A DNA stretch of 64,000 nucleotides from JAGOEX01 sp964630905 (GCA_964630905.1 CAZVWR010000013.1:1-64000); one strand, 5' to 3'; shown: positions 34,774-43,488, counted from the stretch's first letter. The notes: generated by a model not told the origin, from the sequence alone. Translations and numbers: made by a program.

Positions 34774-35518
34774 AGACGGCAGGAAATATAGGTTCATCAC
34801 AGATCACAGAGGCAGTGTCAGAATGGTCGTTGATACACATGACGGAACAGTGATGCAGAGAACAGATTATGATGAGTTTGGACTGATTATTGATGAAGAT
34901 CTTGCTGAAAACTGGACACCCGTCCTTTTCGGTTATGCAGGCGGATTACAGGATCGTGACACAGGACTCATCCGCTTCGGAGCAAGGGACTATGACCCAA
35001 TGGTCGGACGGTGGACAAGTAAGGAACCGTTGGGGTTTAATGGAAGCAGCAACTTCTATGTGTATGCAGAAAATGATCCGGTGAATTTTGTGGATGTGAC
35101 GGGGTTGAAATCACAATCAGTTTCAGCTTATTTGGGAATTGGTGCAACAATTTCATGGGGAACAGATCCAGACGGAAAGGAATTTCTAACAATTACAGTT
35201 GGAGCAGGAGTAGGGTTTAGTTACTTTTATAATAAAAATGGAACCTGTCCAGGATATAAAGATTCAGATATTAACAGGAGACCTTTGTTGGATCACACAA
35301 GAGGTTTGTGTATGAGCGCTGGGTATTCAGTAATTATTGCATCAGCTGGAGTGACTTATTATGACGGAACTAAAAAACTAAATGCAGAATCAACTTCTTT
35401 CACAGAAACAGCACCATTTATAGAACCTGGTCTTGCAAGTGGGGGTTTTGGTTTTTCAGCTTCTGCTGGATATTTCTTTTCATCTACAAAGGGAAGTTTT
35501 ATAAGTAACAGTAAGTAA
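34637..35518 (+). CDS. RHS-repeat C-terminal fragment with variable tip domain
   Basis: 293 residues from the first ATG; the open frame reaches back to 34538 but contains no better start. Residues 1-150 are the end of an RHS core: YD-type strands, then ITDHRGSVRMVVDTHDG, YDEFG, GYAGGLQDRDTGLIRFGARDYDP, GRWTSKEPLGFNGSSN and YVYAENDPVNFVDVTGL, the conserved end of RHS shells. After GLK the tip (about 155-293) is Gly/Ser-rich, with no catalytic motif I can name. In RHS systems this position carries a toxin released from the shell. No full-length RHS gene or secretion signal is present, so this looks like a displaced tip cassette. AGGA eight bases before the ATG may allow translation. Confidence 0.7.
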   Translation: MKNGNYEYKLLYSGQLSPIARLNDEDRVVEEYVYGSRVNVPEYMIKDGRKYRFITDHRGSVRMVVDTHDGTVMQRTDYDEFGLIIDEDLAENWTPVLFGYAGGLQDRDTGLIRFGARDYDPMVGRWTSKEPLGFNGSSNFYVYAENDPVNFVDVTGLKSQSVSAYLGIGATISWGTDPDGKEFLTITVGAGVGFSYFYNKNGTCPGYKDSDINRRPLLDHTRGLCMSAGYSVIIASAGVTYYDGTKKLNAESTSFTETAPFIEPGLASGGFGFSASAGYFFSSTKGSFISNSK

Positions 35519-35536
35519 CGGAATTGGGAGAATATT

Positions 35537-35824
35537 ATGAAATATGAGATTACAAAGATTAATAGAAAAACAGTCGTGAAAACCTTTTCTTGCATTTATT
35601 TTGCACTTGGTTTAATAACATCATTGACAGCTGGAGTATTAATGATTATTGAGGGTCGTGATATTGCTTTTGTCGCATTTACGCTTGTTGTTCCAGTTGC
35701 TGGATTCGTGGTTGGTGGAATATCAGGATTTTTTCTTTCTTCAATATATAATTTGGTCGCGAATAAATTTGGAGGGATTGTTGTCGAAGTAAAAGCTTTG
35801 GAAAAACAAGATGTTATAAACTAA
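35537..35824 (+). CDS. Small two-TM membrane protein downstream of the RHS tip
   Basis: 95 residues with two hydrophobic segments (about 17-38 and 46-72) and a conserved-looking end, YNLVANKFGGIVVEVKAL, like a widespread family of small bacterial and archaeal membrane proteins of unknown function. GGGAG precedes the ATG, 18 bases after the RHS stop. Position suggests an immunity protein for the RHS tip, but the family resemblance argues that it could be an unrelated housekeeping-type protein. Confidence 0.65.
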   Translation: MKYEITKINRKTVVKTFSCIYFALGLITSLTAGVLMIIEGRDIAFVAFTLVVPVAGFVVGGISGFFLSSIYNLVANKFGGIVVEVKALEKQDVIN

Positions 35825-35867
35825 TATCTTGTTTTTTTAATGTTATCCGTTGATTTTATCATGGCGG

Positions 35868-36096
35868 CAACCTTCTCAAAGTAATTCTTCCAAATAATGA
35901 TGAAATACGATATACTTCAGACGCACTCAATCGTAGGATAGCGAAGATGAAAAATGGAAACTACGAATACAAACTTCTTTACAGCGGTCAGCTCTCACCG
36001 ATTGCACGGCTGAACGATGAAGACCGTGTGGTTGAGGAATATGTCTATGGTACAAGAGTGAATGTCCCTGAATACATGATCAAGGGATGTTGTTGA
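35868..36096 (+). pseudogene. RHS-core fragment, copy 3 (tip deleted)
   Basis: The 216-base repeat is in frame here (…VPEYMIK) but runs into CC and a TGA at 36094-36096 right after the similarity ends, so the rest of the RHS core and any tip are gone. It fills most of the 375 bases between the small membrane protein and the ABC ATPase; the remaining 100 bases hold the ABC promoter. Confidence 0.85.
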
Positions 36097-36142
36097 CTGC
36101 ACGCTTACACAGTCCACTATTCAAAAGTAAATCGTACACTTT

Positions 36143-36171
36143 TTGAATTATTTCTTTTATTGCTGTATAAT
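36143..36171 (+). promoter_or_regulatory. Promoter of the ABC transporter genes
   Basis: TTGAAT (36143-36148), 17-base spacer and a perfect TATAAT (36166-36171), 28 bases before the ATG. Confidence 0.65.
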
Positions 36172-36199
36172 CACTCAATTTCAGTTCCGGAGGTTTGAT

Positions 36200-37291
36200 A
36201 TGGCATCTGTGACTTTTGAAAAAGTTGTGAAGAAATACAGTGAAGAAGCTGTGATACTGAAAGGGATAGACCTTGAAGTGGGTGACGGTGAATTTCTTGT
36301 TCTTGTGGGTCCTTCTGGTTGCGGAAAATCGACACTTCTGCGTACTCTTGCGGGTCTTGAAATGATCACTTCGGGAAACATCAGGATCGGGGAACGGATT
36401 GTAAACAATGTCGCTCCGAAAGATAGAGATATTGCAATGGTTTTCCAGAGTTATGCCCTTTATCCTCACATGACTGTCCGTGAAAACATGTCATTTGCCC
36501 TGAAAGTGAGGAACTTTGAAAAGAAGGAAATTGAAAAAAGGGTCAACGCTGCAGCGGAACTTCTTGATATAACGCACCTTCTTGACAGACTTCCCAAACA
36601 GATGAGCGGTGGACAAAGACAGAGAGTTGCAATGGGAAGAGCAATAGTGAGAGATCCGAAAGTTTTCCTTTTTGATGAACCGCTTTCAAATCTTGATGCG
36701 TCGCTTAGAACACAGATGAGAGTTGAACTTAAAAAACTTCATGAACGGCTTAAGACAACGATAATTTATGTCACTCACGATCAGGTCGAGGCAATGACGC
36801 TTGCCGACAGGATAGTTGTTCTGAACAAAGGGATATTGCAGCAGGTTGGCACTCCTGAAGAGCTTTTTGACATGCCTTCAAATGTTTTTGTTGCAGGTTT
36901 CATCGGCAGTCCGTCAATGAACCTTCTTAACCTCAAAACCATAAAGCGGGGCAACCATGCGACACTCGTTTCAGACGGTATCAACATCGGCGTAGTCTTT
37001 GCTGAAGGGAGTTTCCGTGAAGAAATGGTCGTGGGAATTAGACCTCAGGATTTTATGCTGACTGACGATGACCCTGAGATTTCAGGAACTGTTGAGATAG
37101 TTGAAGCACTCGGAAGACAGTCGCTTGTCCATGTGAAACTTTCTGACACTGCCAAGGTCGCCGCGGAACTCGAAACGGTTCTTGCAAGAAATTTCAAGAT
37201 CGGCGACAAAATAAAACTGAATATCAAACATGAAAAGATGCACTTTTTTGATTCAGTTACAAAAGAAAGGATCAATGGAGAAATAAAGTGA
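36200..37291 (+). CDS. Sugar ABC importer ATP-binding protein (UgpC/MalK/MsmX-like)
   Basis: 363 residues from the ATG at 36200 after GGAGG; an upstream in-frame ATG at 36143 overlaps the promoter. Walker A GPSGCGKSTLLRTLAG, Q-loop VFQSYALYPHMTV, signature MSGGQRQRVAMGRAIVRDP, Walker B VFLFDEPLSNLDA and switch His in YVTHDQVEAMTLADR. The C-terminal TOBE-type domain (about 245-360, VGIRPQDFMLTDDD) is typical of ATPases serving carbohydrate importers of the MalFGK2 type. It overlaps the next gene by four bases. Confidence 0.93.
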   Translation: MASVTFEKVVKKYSEEAVILKGIDLEVGDGEFLVLVGPSGCGKSTLLRTLAGLEMITSGNIRIGERIVNNVAPKDRDIAMVFQSYALYPHMTVRENMSFALKVRNFEKKEIEKRVNAAAELLDITHLLDRLPKQMSGGQRQRVAMGRAIVRDPKVFLFDEPLSNLDASLRTQMRVELKKLHERLKTTIIYVTHDQVEAMTLADRIVVLNKGILQQVGTPEELFDMPSNVFVAGFIGSPSMNLLNLKTIKRGNHATLVSDGINIGVVFAEGSFREEMVVGIRPQDFMLTDDDPEISGTVEIVEALGRQSLVHVKLSDTAKVAAELETVLARNFKIGDKIKLNIKHEKMHFFDSVTKERINGEIK

Positions 37292-39483
37292 AAAAATTCA
37301 CTCTTATTTTATTTTTTCTGATCTTTCATATTTCCATCTATGCTCAGAAGACCGATGTAACTGTCTGGCATTCATACCGCGGAAGCGAGCAGACGGCTCT
37401 TGAAGAATTAAAGAATAAATTCAACGAGTTGAACAATGATTTCAATGTTGTGCTTCTGAGCGTTCCATACGATGCTTTTGCAAATAAGCTCACAAACGCC
37501 ATTCCGAGAGGTAACGGGCCTGACGCTTTCATTTTTGCCCATGAAAGGATCGGTGACTGGGCTGAAAGTTCGATCATCAGACCGCTTGAAACTCAAACTG
37601 TTGAAAATTTAAGACCTGACACCATTCCTTCAACACTTGAAGCACTGAAATATAAAGGAAAATACTGGGGCTATCCCCTTTCATTTAAAAGCGTCGTCCT
37701 TTTTTACAGAACAGATCTTGTTAAAAAAGTTCCTGCCGGCACCAGCGAAATGATCGAGCTCGCAAAAAAACTTACTAACTCTGAAAAAGGGAATTACGGA
37801 CTGGCATTTGAAGCAACTTCGGTATATTTTTCCGCCCCTTTCATCTACGGTTTTGACGGCGGATTCTGCTTTGAAGAGGGAAAAACTAAGAAAACAGGTG
37901 ATGCATGCCTTAACAACGAAGGGAACATCGCGGCACTTGATTTCATCGGGGATCTTGTAAACGGCATCAAAGTCGTTCCGCAGGAAGCGACAAGTGCCCT
38001 CGTGACACAGCTTTTCAATGACGGAAAGGCGGCGATGGTGATAAACGGACCGTGGTTTTTAGGCGAAATAAGAAAAGATGTCCCTTTTGATGTAGCAGTT
38101 CTTCCGACAGTTTCCCAGACAGGCAATGTGCTGAAGCCATTTTTAACTGTTGAATCCTACCTTATCGCTGAGCATCCAACAGTAAATGTGAGCGGAGCAA
38201 GAGCATTCGGAAATTTCATCACTTCATTTGATGGTGCAAAGGTTCGTGCAGTGACAGGAAGACAGTCGGTTTCAACTAAAAGCGTTTACACTGACCCTGA
38301 TATTGCAAATGATAACATATTGAATACATTCAGAGTTCAAGCTGAAATTGCAGTCCCGATGAGTAACGACCCGAAGATGAGAATGGTGTGGGAACCGTTT
38401 GCGGGCGCTTTAAGAAAAGTGCTTCGCGGTGCAGAAAATCCCAAAACCGCTCTTGATGCCGCACAAGCTCAATATGTGATATTTTCAAGACCTCTTCCCA
38501 AAGCAAAAAGTCCTGTGATCTTTGTTGTCATACTGCTCATTGCAGGTATGATTGGACTGCTCATTCTTGTGAGGCAGATCAGAAAACATAAATTTTTCCA
38601 AAATGTGATGAACAGTCCGACACCGTATTTATATCTTTTTCCCGCGATGTTTTCCATGATCCTTCTTGTTTTTGTCCCTTTTACTGTAGGAACTGCCGTT
38701 GCATTTTTTGCTCACCGCAGCGGAGAATACCAGTTTGTCGGGTTTTCAAATTTTATCTCGATCCTCCTTTCCAAAGATTTTCCGATAACCAATCCCCTTT
38801 CATTTTATTTCACTCTTGCAGTAACAGTGATGTGGACTGCTGTGAATGTGTTTCTCCATGTTTCGATCGGACTCATACTTGCGCTGATGCTTCGCGAACC
38901 GTGGCTTAAAATGAAAGGTTTTTACCGTATGCTCTTAATAATTCCATGGGCAGTTCCAAATTATATCACAGCCCTCATCTGGAAAGGGATGTTCAACAGG
39001 CAGTTCGGTGCAATAAACGGCATTCTCCAGTCACTCGGAATGGAGCCGGTTAGCTGGTTCAGCTCTTTCTGGACATCGTTTGCCGCGAATGTGACAACGA
39101 ACACATGGCTTGGATTTCCTTTCATGATGGTGACAGCACTCGGAGCGCTTCAGGCGATCCCCGGAGAACTTGAAGATGCCGCAAGCGTTGACGGAGCAAA
39201 CGGCTGGGAAAGATTCAGACATGTAATTCTGCCACTTCTAAAACCGGCACTTCTTCCCGCTGTAATTTTAGGCAGCGTCTGGACATTCAATATGTTCAAC
39301 ATCATCTATCTTGTGAGTGGCGGAGAACCCGATGGCGGAACGGAAATACTCATCAGCGAGGCCTATAAATGGGCGTTCCAGCGACAGGAAAGATACGGAT
39401 ATGCCGCAGCTTATGCAACTCTTATTTTCATTGTCCTTCTTGTTTATTCCAAAACCACAGAAAAGATCGGAAAAGAGAGCTGA
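37288..39483 (+). CDS. Fused sugar-binding protein and MalF-type permease
   Basis: A 731-residue fusion starting at GTG (37288) after GGAG. Residues 1-20 are a signal peptide, about 22-400 a MalE-like binding protein (TDVTVWHSYRGSEQ, GKYWGYPLSFKSVVLFYRTD, AAMVINGPWFLGEI), about 408-430 a TM helix, and 440-725 a MalF-like permease with six more helices and the EAA loop EDAASVDGANGWERF (about 628-643) that docks the ATPase. Binding protein tethered to permease is a known rearrangement in some bacteria. The expected MalG-type second permease is not found downstream; a minus-strand gene follows. Likely substrate: an oligosaccharide, from family only. Confidence 0.9.
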   Translation: MKKFTLILFFLIFHISIYAQKTDVTVWHSYRGSEQTALEELKNKFNELNNDFNVVLLSVPYDAFANKLTNAIPRGNGPDAFIFAHERIGDWAESSIIRPLETQTVENLRPDTIPSTLEALKYKGKYWGYPLSFKSVVLFYRTDLVKKVPAGTSEMIELAKKLTNSEKGNYGLAFEATSVYFSAPFIYGFDGGFCFEEGKTKKTGDACLNNEGNIAALDFIGDLVNGIKVVPQEATSALVTQLFNDGKAAMVINGPWFLGEIRKDVPFDVAVLPTVSQTGNVLKPFLTVESYLIAEHPTVNVSGARAFGNFITSFDGAKVRAVTGRQSVSTKSVYTDPDIANDNILNTFRVQAEIAVPMSNDPKMRMVWEPFAGALRKVLRGAENPKTALDAAQAQYVIFSRPLPKAKSPVIFVVILLIAGMIGLLILVRQIRKHKFFQNVMNSPTPYLYLFPAMFSMILLVFVPFTVGTAVAFFAHRSGEYQFVGFSNFISILLSKDFPITNPLSFYFTLAVTVMWTAVNVFLHVSIGLILALMLREPWLKMKGFYRMLLIIPWAVPNYITALIWKGMFNRQFGAINGILQSLGMEPVSWFSSFWTSFAANVTTNTWLGFPFMMVTALGALQAIPGELEDAASVDGANGWERFRHVILPLLKPALLPAVILGSVWTFNMFNIIYLVSGGEPDGGTEILISEAYKWAFQRQERYGYAAAYATLIFIVLLVYSKTTEKIGKES

Positions 39484-39657
39484 TAGTTTTCCTGCTCCTC
39501 AAACGGACAATGTTTTTACTTTCTGGAATTCTCATCTCAATGAGCACCTTCTTCGGAGACGAGTGTGACTCTGTCTTTAAGGACTTTTATACCTGTAATT
39601 CTTAGAGATTTATCTATACGCTCAATTATTTTAACTCCTTTTTTCCTATTTAAAAAA
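39484..39657. other. Intergenic gap where a malG-like gene would be expected
   Basis: These 174 bases between the convergent permease and DUF285 genes hold no supported gene. On the minus strand an AAAGGAG just after the DUF285 stop is followed by a 28-codon frame without ATG, GTG or TTG at a proper distance. No hairpin with a T-run is evident. Confidence 0.5.
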
Positions 39658-41451
39658 TTAATTTGAACAAGTGCCCCACACAGGTCTGCTGTCGGGCAAA
39701 ACCCATGCGTTTGCATCTGTGTCAAAATCCACTGGTTCTTCACTGATTTTTTCCACACACCAGCCCGAAAGATCCTGATTGAAGGAGCCTGCATCATAAA
39801 ACATCCCATACATATCTGTCACATTTGACACATCCCAGCCGCCTATATCCTGATTGAAGGAGCCTGCTCCAAAAAACATATACCTCATATTTGTCACATT
39901 TGACACATCCCAGCCGCCTATGTCCTGATTGAAGGAGCTTGCTCCCCAAAACATCCAAATCATATCTGTCACCTTTGAAACATCCCAGCCGCCTATATCC
40001 TGATTGAAGAATATTGCTCCCTTAAACATCTCCCTCATATCTGTCACATTGGAAACATCCCAGACGCCTATATCCTGATTGAAGGAGCTTGCATCATAAA
40101 ACATGCTCCTCATATTTGTCACACTCGAAACATTCCAGCCGCCTATATCCTGATTGAAGGAGCTTGCATCATAAAACATCCTCGACATATCTGTCACATT
40201 CGACACATCCCAGCCGCCGATGTCCTGATTGAAGGAGCCTGCATCATAAAACATGCTCCCCATATTTGTCACATTTGACACATCCCAATCGCCGATGTCC
40301 TGATTGAAGGAGCTTGTTCCATAAAACATCCCATACATACTTGTAACACTGGAAACATCCCAGCTGCCTATATTCTGATTGAAGTTGGTTGCTTCCTCAA
40401 ACATCCTCCCCATATATTTCACATTGGAAACATCCCAGCCGCCTATATCCTGATTGAATGAGCTTGCGTTATGAAACATCCCAATCATATCTGTCACATT
40501 CGACACATCCCAGCCGCCGATGTCCTGATTGAAGGAGCCTGCATCATAAAACATGCTCCCCATATCTGTCACATTGGAAACATCCCAATCGCCGATATCC
40601 TGATTGAAGTCGTTTGCTTCCTCAAACATCCACGACATATCTGTCACATTGGAAACATCCCAGTCAGAAAAGCTTTCATTCCCGATCAAAGATTTTGCAG
40701 AATAAAAAGCATGTTTCAAGCTTTTTGTTTCACTCAGATCAGGAGAGTCTTTTGCCGTTATATTTAGCTTGGAACATCCAGAAAACTGTGCGTATGTGTC
40801 ACCGAAAGCAAATGGTCCCCACTCATTGATTTCTATAAGTTTAGAATTGCTGTCATTGCAATCCCAGATCTGTGTACAGAACTGCCAACCCGAAATTACA
40901 CCGTTTATGACAACTTCATGTTCTCCCGATTCATCATAAATGTGCGTCAAAGCCGGATCATTCCACTCAGTAATCACATCTTTTGTCCCGTCCCCCCATT
41001 TAACAGTGAAGTTATATGTCCCGTTTTCAACCAGAGGAAGTGTGATTGATTCGTAGTTTTTAGTAGTTTTCCAGACTGTTATGAAATTTCCAGTGTCCCC
41101 GGTGTTGCCACTATCTCCAGTATTTCCTGAATTTCCAGTGTCTCCGGTATCTCCTGTGTCTCCAGTATCTCCTGTGTCTCCAGTATCTCCTGTGTCTCCA
41201 GTATCTCCTGTGTTCCCACTATTGCCTGAATTGCCTGAATTTCCTGTATCCCCCGTATCTCCTGAATTTCCAGTATCACCAGTGTTTCCTGTGTCACCAT
41301 TGTCAGCATCCGGCTGTTCATCATTATCGGAATTGCTAATATCGTCATTAATATCAGATTCCTTGTCATTTTTTGTGCTGCTTTCTCCGCATGATACGGT
41401 CAACACGACCGTCATAAGCATAATTGCGATCATTGTTGTTGCTTTTTTCAT
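39658..41451 (-). CDS. DUF285 (BspA-like) repeat lipoprotein
   Basis: A 597-residue lipoprotein (lipobox LTVSC, Cys21). Residues 51-122 are a Gly-Asp/Asn-Thr/Ser-Gly linker. A beta domain (about 123-200, FTVKWGDGTKDV, PKD-like) follows. Then come 12 tandem 25-residue repeats of consensus GWDVSNVTDMxxMFYDA and SFNQDI, the PF03382/DUF285 unit found in Mycoplasma and Bacteroides surface proteins, and a C-terminal cap GWCVEKI. Such repeats form LRR-like right-handed surfaces used for adhesion. AAGGAG precedes the ATG. It stands alone on the minus strand between the ABC and SIR2 genes. Confidence 0.9.
   Translation of the reverse strand: MKKATTMIAIMLMTVVLTVSCGESSTKNDKESDINDDISNSDNDEQPDADNGDTGNTGDTGNSGDTGDTGNSGNSGNSGNTGDTGDTGDTGDTGDTGDTGDTGDTGNSGNTGDSGNTGDTGNFITVWKTTKNYESITLPLVENGTYNFTVKWGDGTKDVITEWNDPALTHIYDESGEHEVVINGVISGWQFCTQIWDCNDSNSKLIEINEWGPFAFGDTYAQFSGCSKLNITAKDSPDLSETKSLKHAFYSAKSLIGNESFSDWDVSNVTDMSWMFEEANDFNQDIGDWDVSNVTDMGSMFYDAGSFNQDIGGWDVSNVTDMIGMFHNASSFNQDIGGWDVSNVKYMGRMFEEATNFNQNIGSWDVSSVTSMYGMFYGTSSFNQDIGDWDVSNVTNMGSMFYDAGSFNQDIGGWDVSNVTDMSRMFYDASSFNQDIGGWNVSSVTNMRSMFYDASSFNQDIGVWDVSNVTDMREMFKGAIFFNQDIGGWDVSKVTDMIWMFWGASSFNQDIGGWDVSNVTNMRYMFFGAGSFNQDIGGWDVSNVTDMYGMFYDAGSFNQDLSGWCVEKISEEPVDFDTDANAWVLPDSRPVWGTCSN
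39766..40665 (-). repeat. Twelve tandem 75-base units (DUF285 repeats)
   Basis: The 25-residue repeats give an exact 75-base period over 900 bases with no length change. Units with D-A-G/S-S-F and WDVSNVT are nearly identical at DNA level, while MF-flanking positions vary. Confidence 0.88.
41086..41301 (-). repeat. Gly-Asp/Asn-Thr/Ser-Gly coding repeat in the DUF285 lipoprotein
   Basis: About 24 nine-base units on the minus strand; a run of eight identical GDT units appears as an alternating TCTCC(T/A)GT(A/G)… pattern on the plus strand. Confidence 0.85.
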
Positions 41452-41466
41452 CGGTTTTCTCCTTCT

Positions 41467-43488
41467 TTAAAACATTTTTTCAATATCAATCCAAACTGTT
41501 CTGTCTGTAATTTTTGAACCGGGTTTTACAGCATTCTGAATTTTGCCTTTTATTAAATTGTTTGTTGCAGCATGCGGATACGAAGTTTCCAGAATTTCTA
41601 TATATGGAAAAAGAGTTCTGCTCAAATAACAACCGAAATCGTAAAGCTCCTGTTCTTTTCTGCCTATTGCACAATATGCACCGCCTGGACCTGATCCGGA
41701 AAGTTTTGCACCCATGCAGATATTTCCATCTATCTTGCTGAAGAGATCTTTTTCGTGATCTGAAATTTTGGCAAATGAATGAAACAGATCAAAAACTTCA
41801 TTCAGTTGTTTTCCCAGAAAATCAATTTTACAGTGATTTATTATCGAATCCTCAATTTTTTCCTCAATTTCTGCAGCACCTTCACAAAGCGATTTTTTCA
41901 TTTCATCATTCATTTTTGTCCCGTGTCCTGTGGAAGAGAACTGGAGCTTAATAGGGTATATTTTTCTATTTGAATAACAGATGCCGAAAATCGGTTCTTC
42001 ATTGCTCACTATGCCGCATTCTATACTCTGAATTTTCACATTATTTGAATTGATCTGCTGCCATTTAACATCACCATATTGGCAGTTTTCAGGCAGATCA
42101 CCCCTTTTCATTACAGAAATAATTCCGGCAGGAAGCAGGCTTGCCAGGGGTCGGAGATAGCTTGTGTGAGGATAATATGGTTTTGAATTTGCAATTTTTT
42201 TGAAAAATTCCCATGCGTTTGCCACTGGAAGAATTCCCATTTTAATGAAAAGTCTTGTCAATCCGGCAGGTTCTGGGTCACCAAGTCCTGAATCAAGCGG
42301 GTACTCACTTATAATTTCTATCCTTAAATCCGGTAATTTCGATGTAATAAAGCAACTTCTGACAGCATCCTCAAGATTTCTATTTCTATCTTCATTAACA
42401 TTAATAATTTCTCCACTGAATGGATTTGGATATTTCGTAATAATCTCAAAGTGTTCAGACTTGAAAGCTGAAAAGACCGTTTTCATATTGTGCGTGTATT
42501 GAACCATTCTGCCATTTTTATATACACCATAATCTCCGCCGAGGCATACCGAGCCATACCCTTCTATAGAGCATTCAGGCTGACGAGCAGCTTGTTCTAT
42601 TCTTGTGATGCTATTTTTCATAACATTGGAACAGTTATGATCTTTTCTGATTCCTTTTTCCAATTCATTGAAGAAATTATCAGAGTCAGTAATTTTCACA
42701 AAATCTATTCCTGACTTTAAATCGTCACCTATTTCTGGAACATCGCCACCATAACAAAGCCAGATAATTCTTCCTCTTTTCAGATATTTTTTAAAAAGAA
42801 ACTGAATATCGCAATCAAGTCCGCCGTAGCCGATCACAACCAGTGTTCTGTAACTAAGAAGTGCTTTCTCAACCTTAAAAATTTCGTAGTTGTTATAAAC
42901 ATCCGCCGCACCTTTAGACGGAATTATCTGTTGAATATCAGACAGAATGCTGCCATGTGTTTTCCAATCACCATGAAGAGAATGAATTTTCACATCTGAA
43001 GACTTCTCTTTATCCTTTTCATCACAGAATCTTGGAATAATTTTTATGTATGGAATATCTGACTGATCAAATTTCTTTTCAAAAAGTGCATCCTGATTCG
43101 TCGTGAAAACATCTCTTGCAAATCCCCATCTGACGAGATTTTCCATCACATTATAAGTGTCCGAATCAGGAACAATATTCCTGTAGTGAGCACCTAAAAA
43201 TTTTTCGAGATACCCGACACCGAACACAGCTTTTGCCATGCTGAATACCACCTCTGGATATTTTAAGATCTCAATATTATCCGCAATCTTGAACTTTTTC
43301 TTAAACTCTTCAAGCTGTTCTTCTTCAGTCACGATTTCACTGAAAGCCTCCTTCATTAAATCATCTCTAAGCTTTGTCCAGAGCGGAGCACCGGAAGAAG
43401 CAGATGCCCCTGCACCAAAAAAGAAAGCCGTATCACCGGCAAATAAACCTTGTGTGATTTGAGTGACCGTGTCTTGTGAATTTTTCAT
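41467..43488 (-). CDS. SIR2-like NAD-binding domain fused to a GHMP kinase-like domain
   Basis: 673 residues from the ATG at 43486-43488, eight bases after AGGAG. Residues 15-285 are a SIR2-type Rossmann module: FFFGAGASASSGAPLW (22-37), TTNQD (129-133), LHGD with His172, and VVIGYGGLDCD (217-227). The C-terminal part is a GHMP kinase-like fold: EGYGSVCLGGDYGVYKNGR (309-327), a degenerate ATP loop YPLDSGLGDPEPAGL (396-410, where the usual GLGSSAA Ser/Ala are replaced by Asp-Pro-Glu), and GAKLSGSGPGGAYCAIG (593-609). SIR2 modules of this type hydrolyse NAD in several phage-defence systems. I know no described SIR2-GHMP system. An upstream ATG at 43674 with GGAG eight bases before it would add 62 residues. 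No TM or signal; it looks like a single-gene unit. Confidence 0.82.
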   Translation of the reverse strand: MKNSQDTVTQITQGLFAGDTAFFFGAGASASSGAPLWTKLRDDLMKEAFSEIVTEEEQLEEFKKKFKIADNIEILKYPEVVFSMAKAVFGVGYLEKFLGAHYRNIVPDSDTYNVMENLVRWGFARDVFTTNQDALFEKKFDQSDIPYIKIIPRFCDEKDKEKSSDVKIHSLHGDWKTHGSILSDIQQIIPSKGAADVYNNYEIFKVEKALLSYRTLVVIGYGGLDCDIQFLFKKYLKRGRIIWLCYGGDVPEIGDDLKSGIDFVKITDSDNFFNELEKGIRKDHNCSNVMKNSITRIEQAARQPECSIEGYGSVCLGGDYGVYKNGRMVQYTHNMKTVFSAFKSEHFEIITKYPNPFSGEIINVNEDRNRNLEDAVRSCFITSKLPDLRIEIISEYPLDSGLGDPEPAGLTRLFIKMGILPVANAWEFFKKIANSKPYYPHTSYLRPLASLLPAGIISVMKRGDLPENCQYGDVKWQQINSNNVKIQSIECGIVSNEEPIFGICYSNRKIYPIKLQFSSTGHGTKMNDEMKKSLCEGAAEIEEKIEDSIINHCKIDFLGKQLNEVFDLFHSFAKISDHEKDLFSKIDGNICMGAKLSGSGPGGAYCAIGRKEQELYDFGCYLSRTLFPYIEILETSYPHAATNNLIKGKIQNAVKPGSKITDRTVWIDIEKMF

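Noticed and set aside
39537..39640. 28-codon minus-strand frame after an AAAGGAG site (ERIDKSLRITGIKVL...)
   Set aside because: It lacks ATG, GTG or TTG at a suitable distance and has no recognisable similarity; it may be a relic but cannot be supported as a gene.
39766..40665. CRISPR-like array (regular repeats)
   Set aside because: Period 75 bases with open coding frame and DUF285 protein consensus; no spacer/repeat alternation and no cas genes.
41081..41470. Long plus-strand Pro/Val/Ser ORF opposite the DUF285 lipoprotein
   Set aside because: It is the antisense image of the Gly-Asp-Thr coding repeat; no ribosome site and no independent signal.
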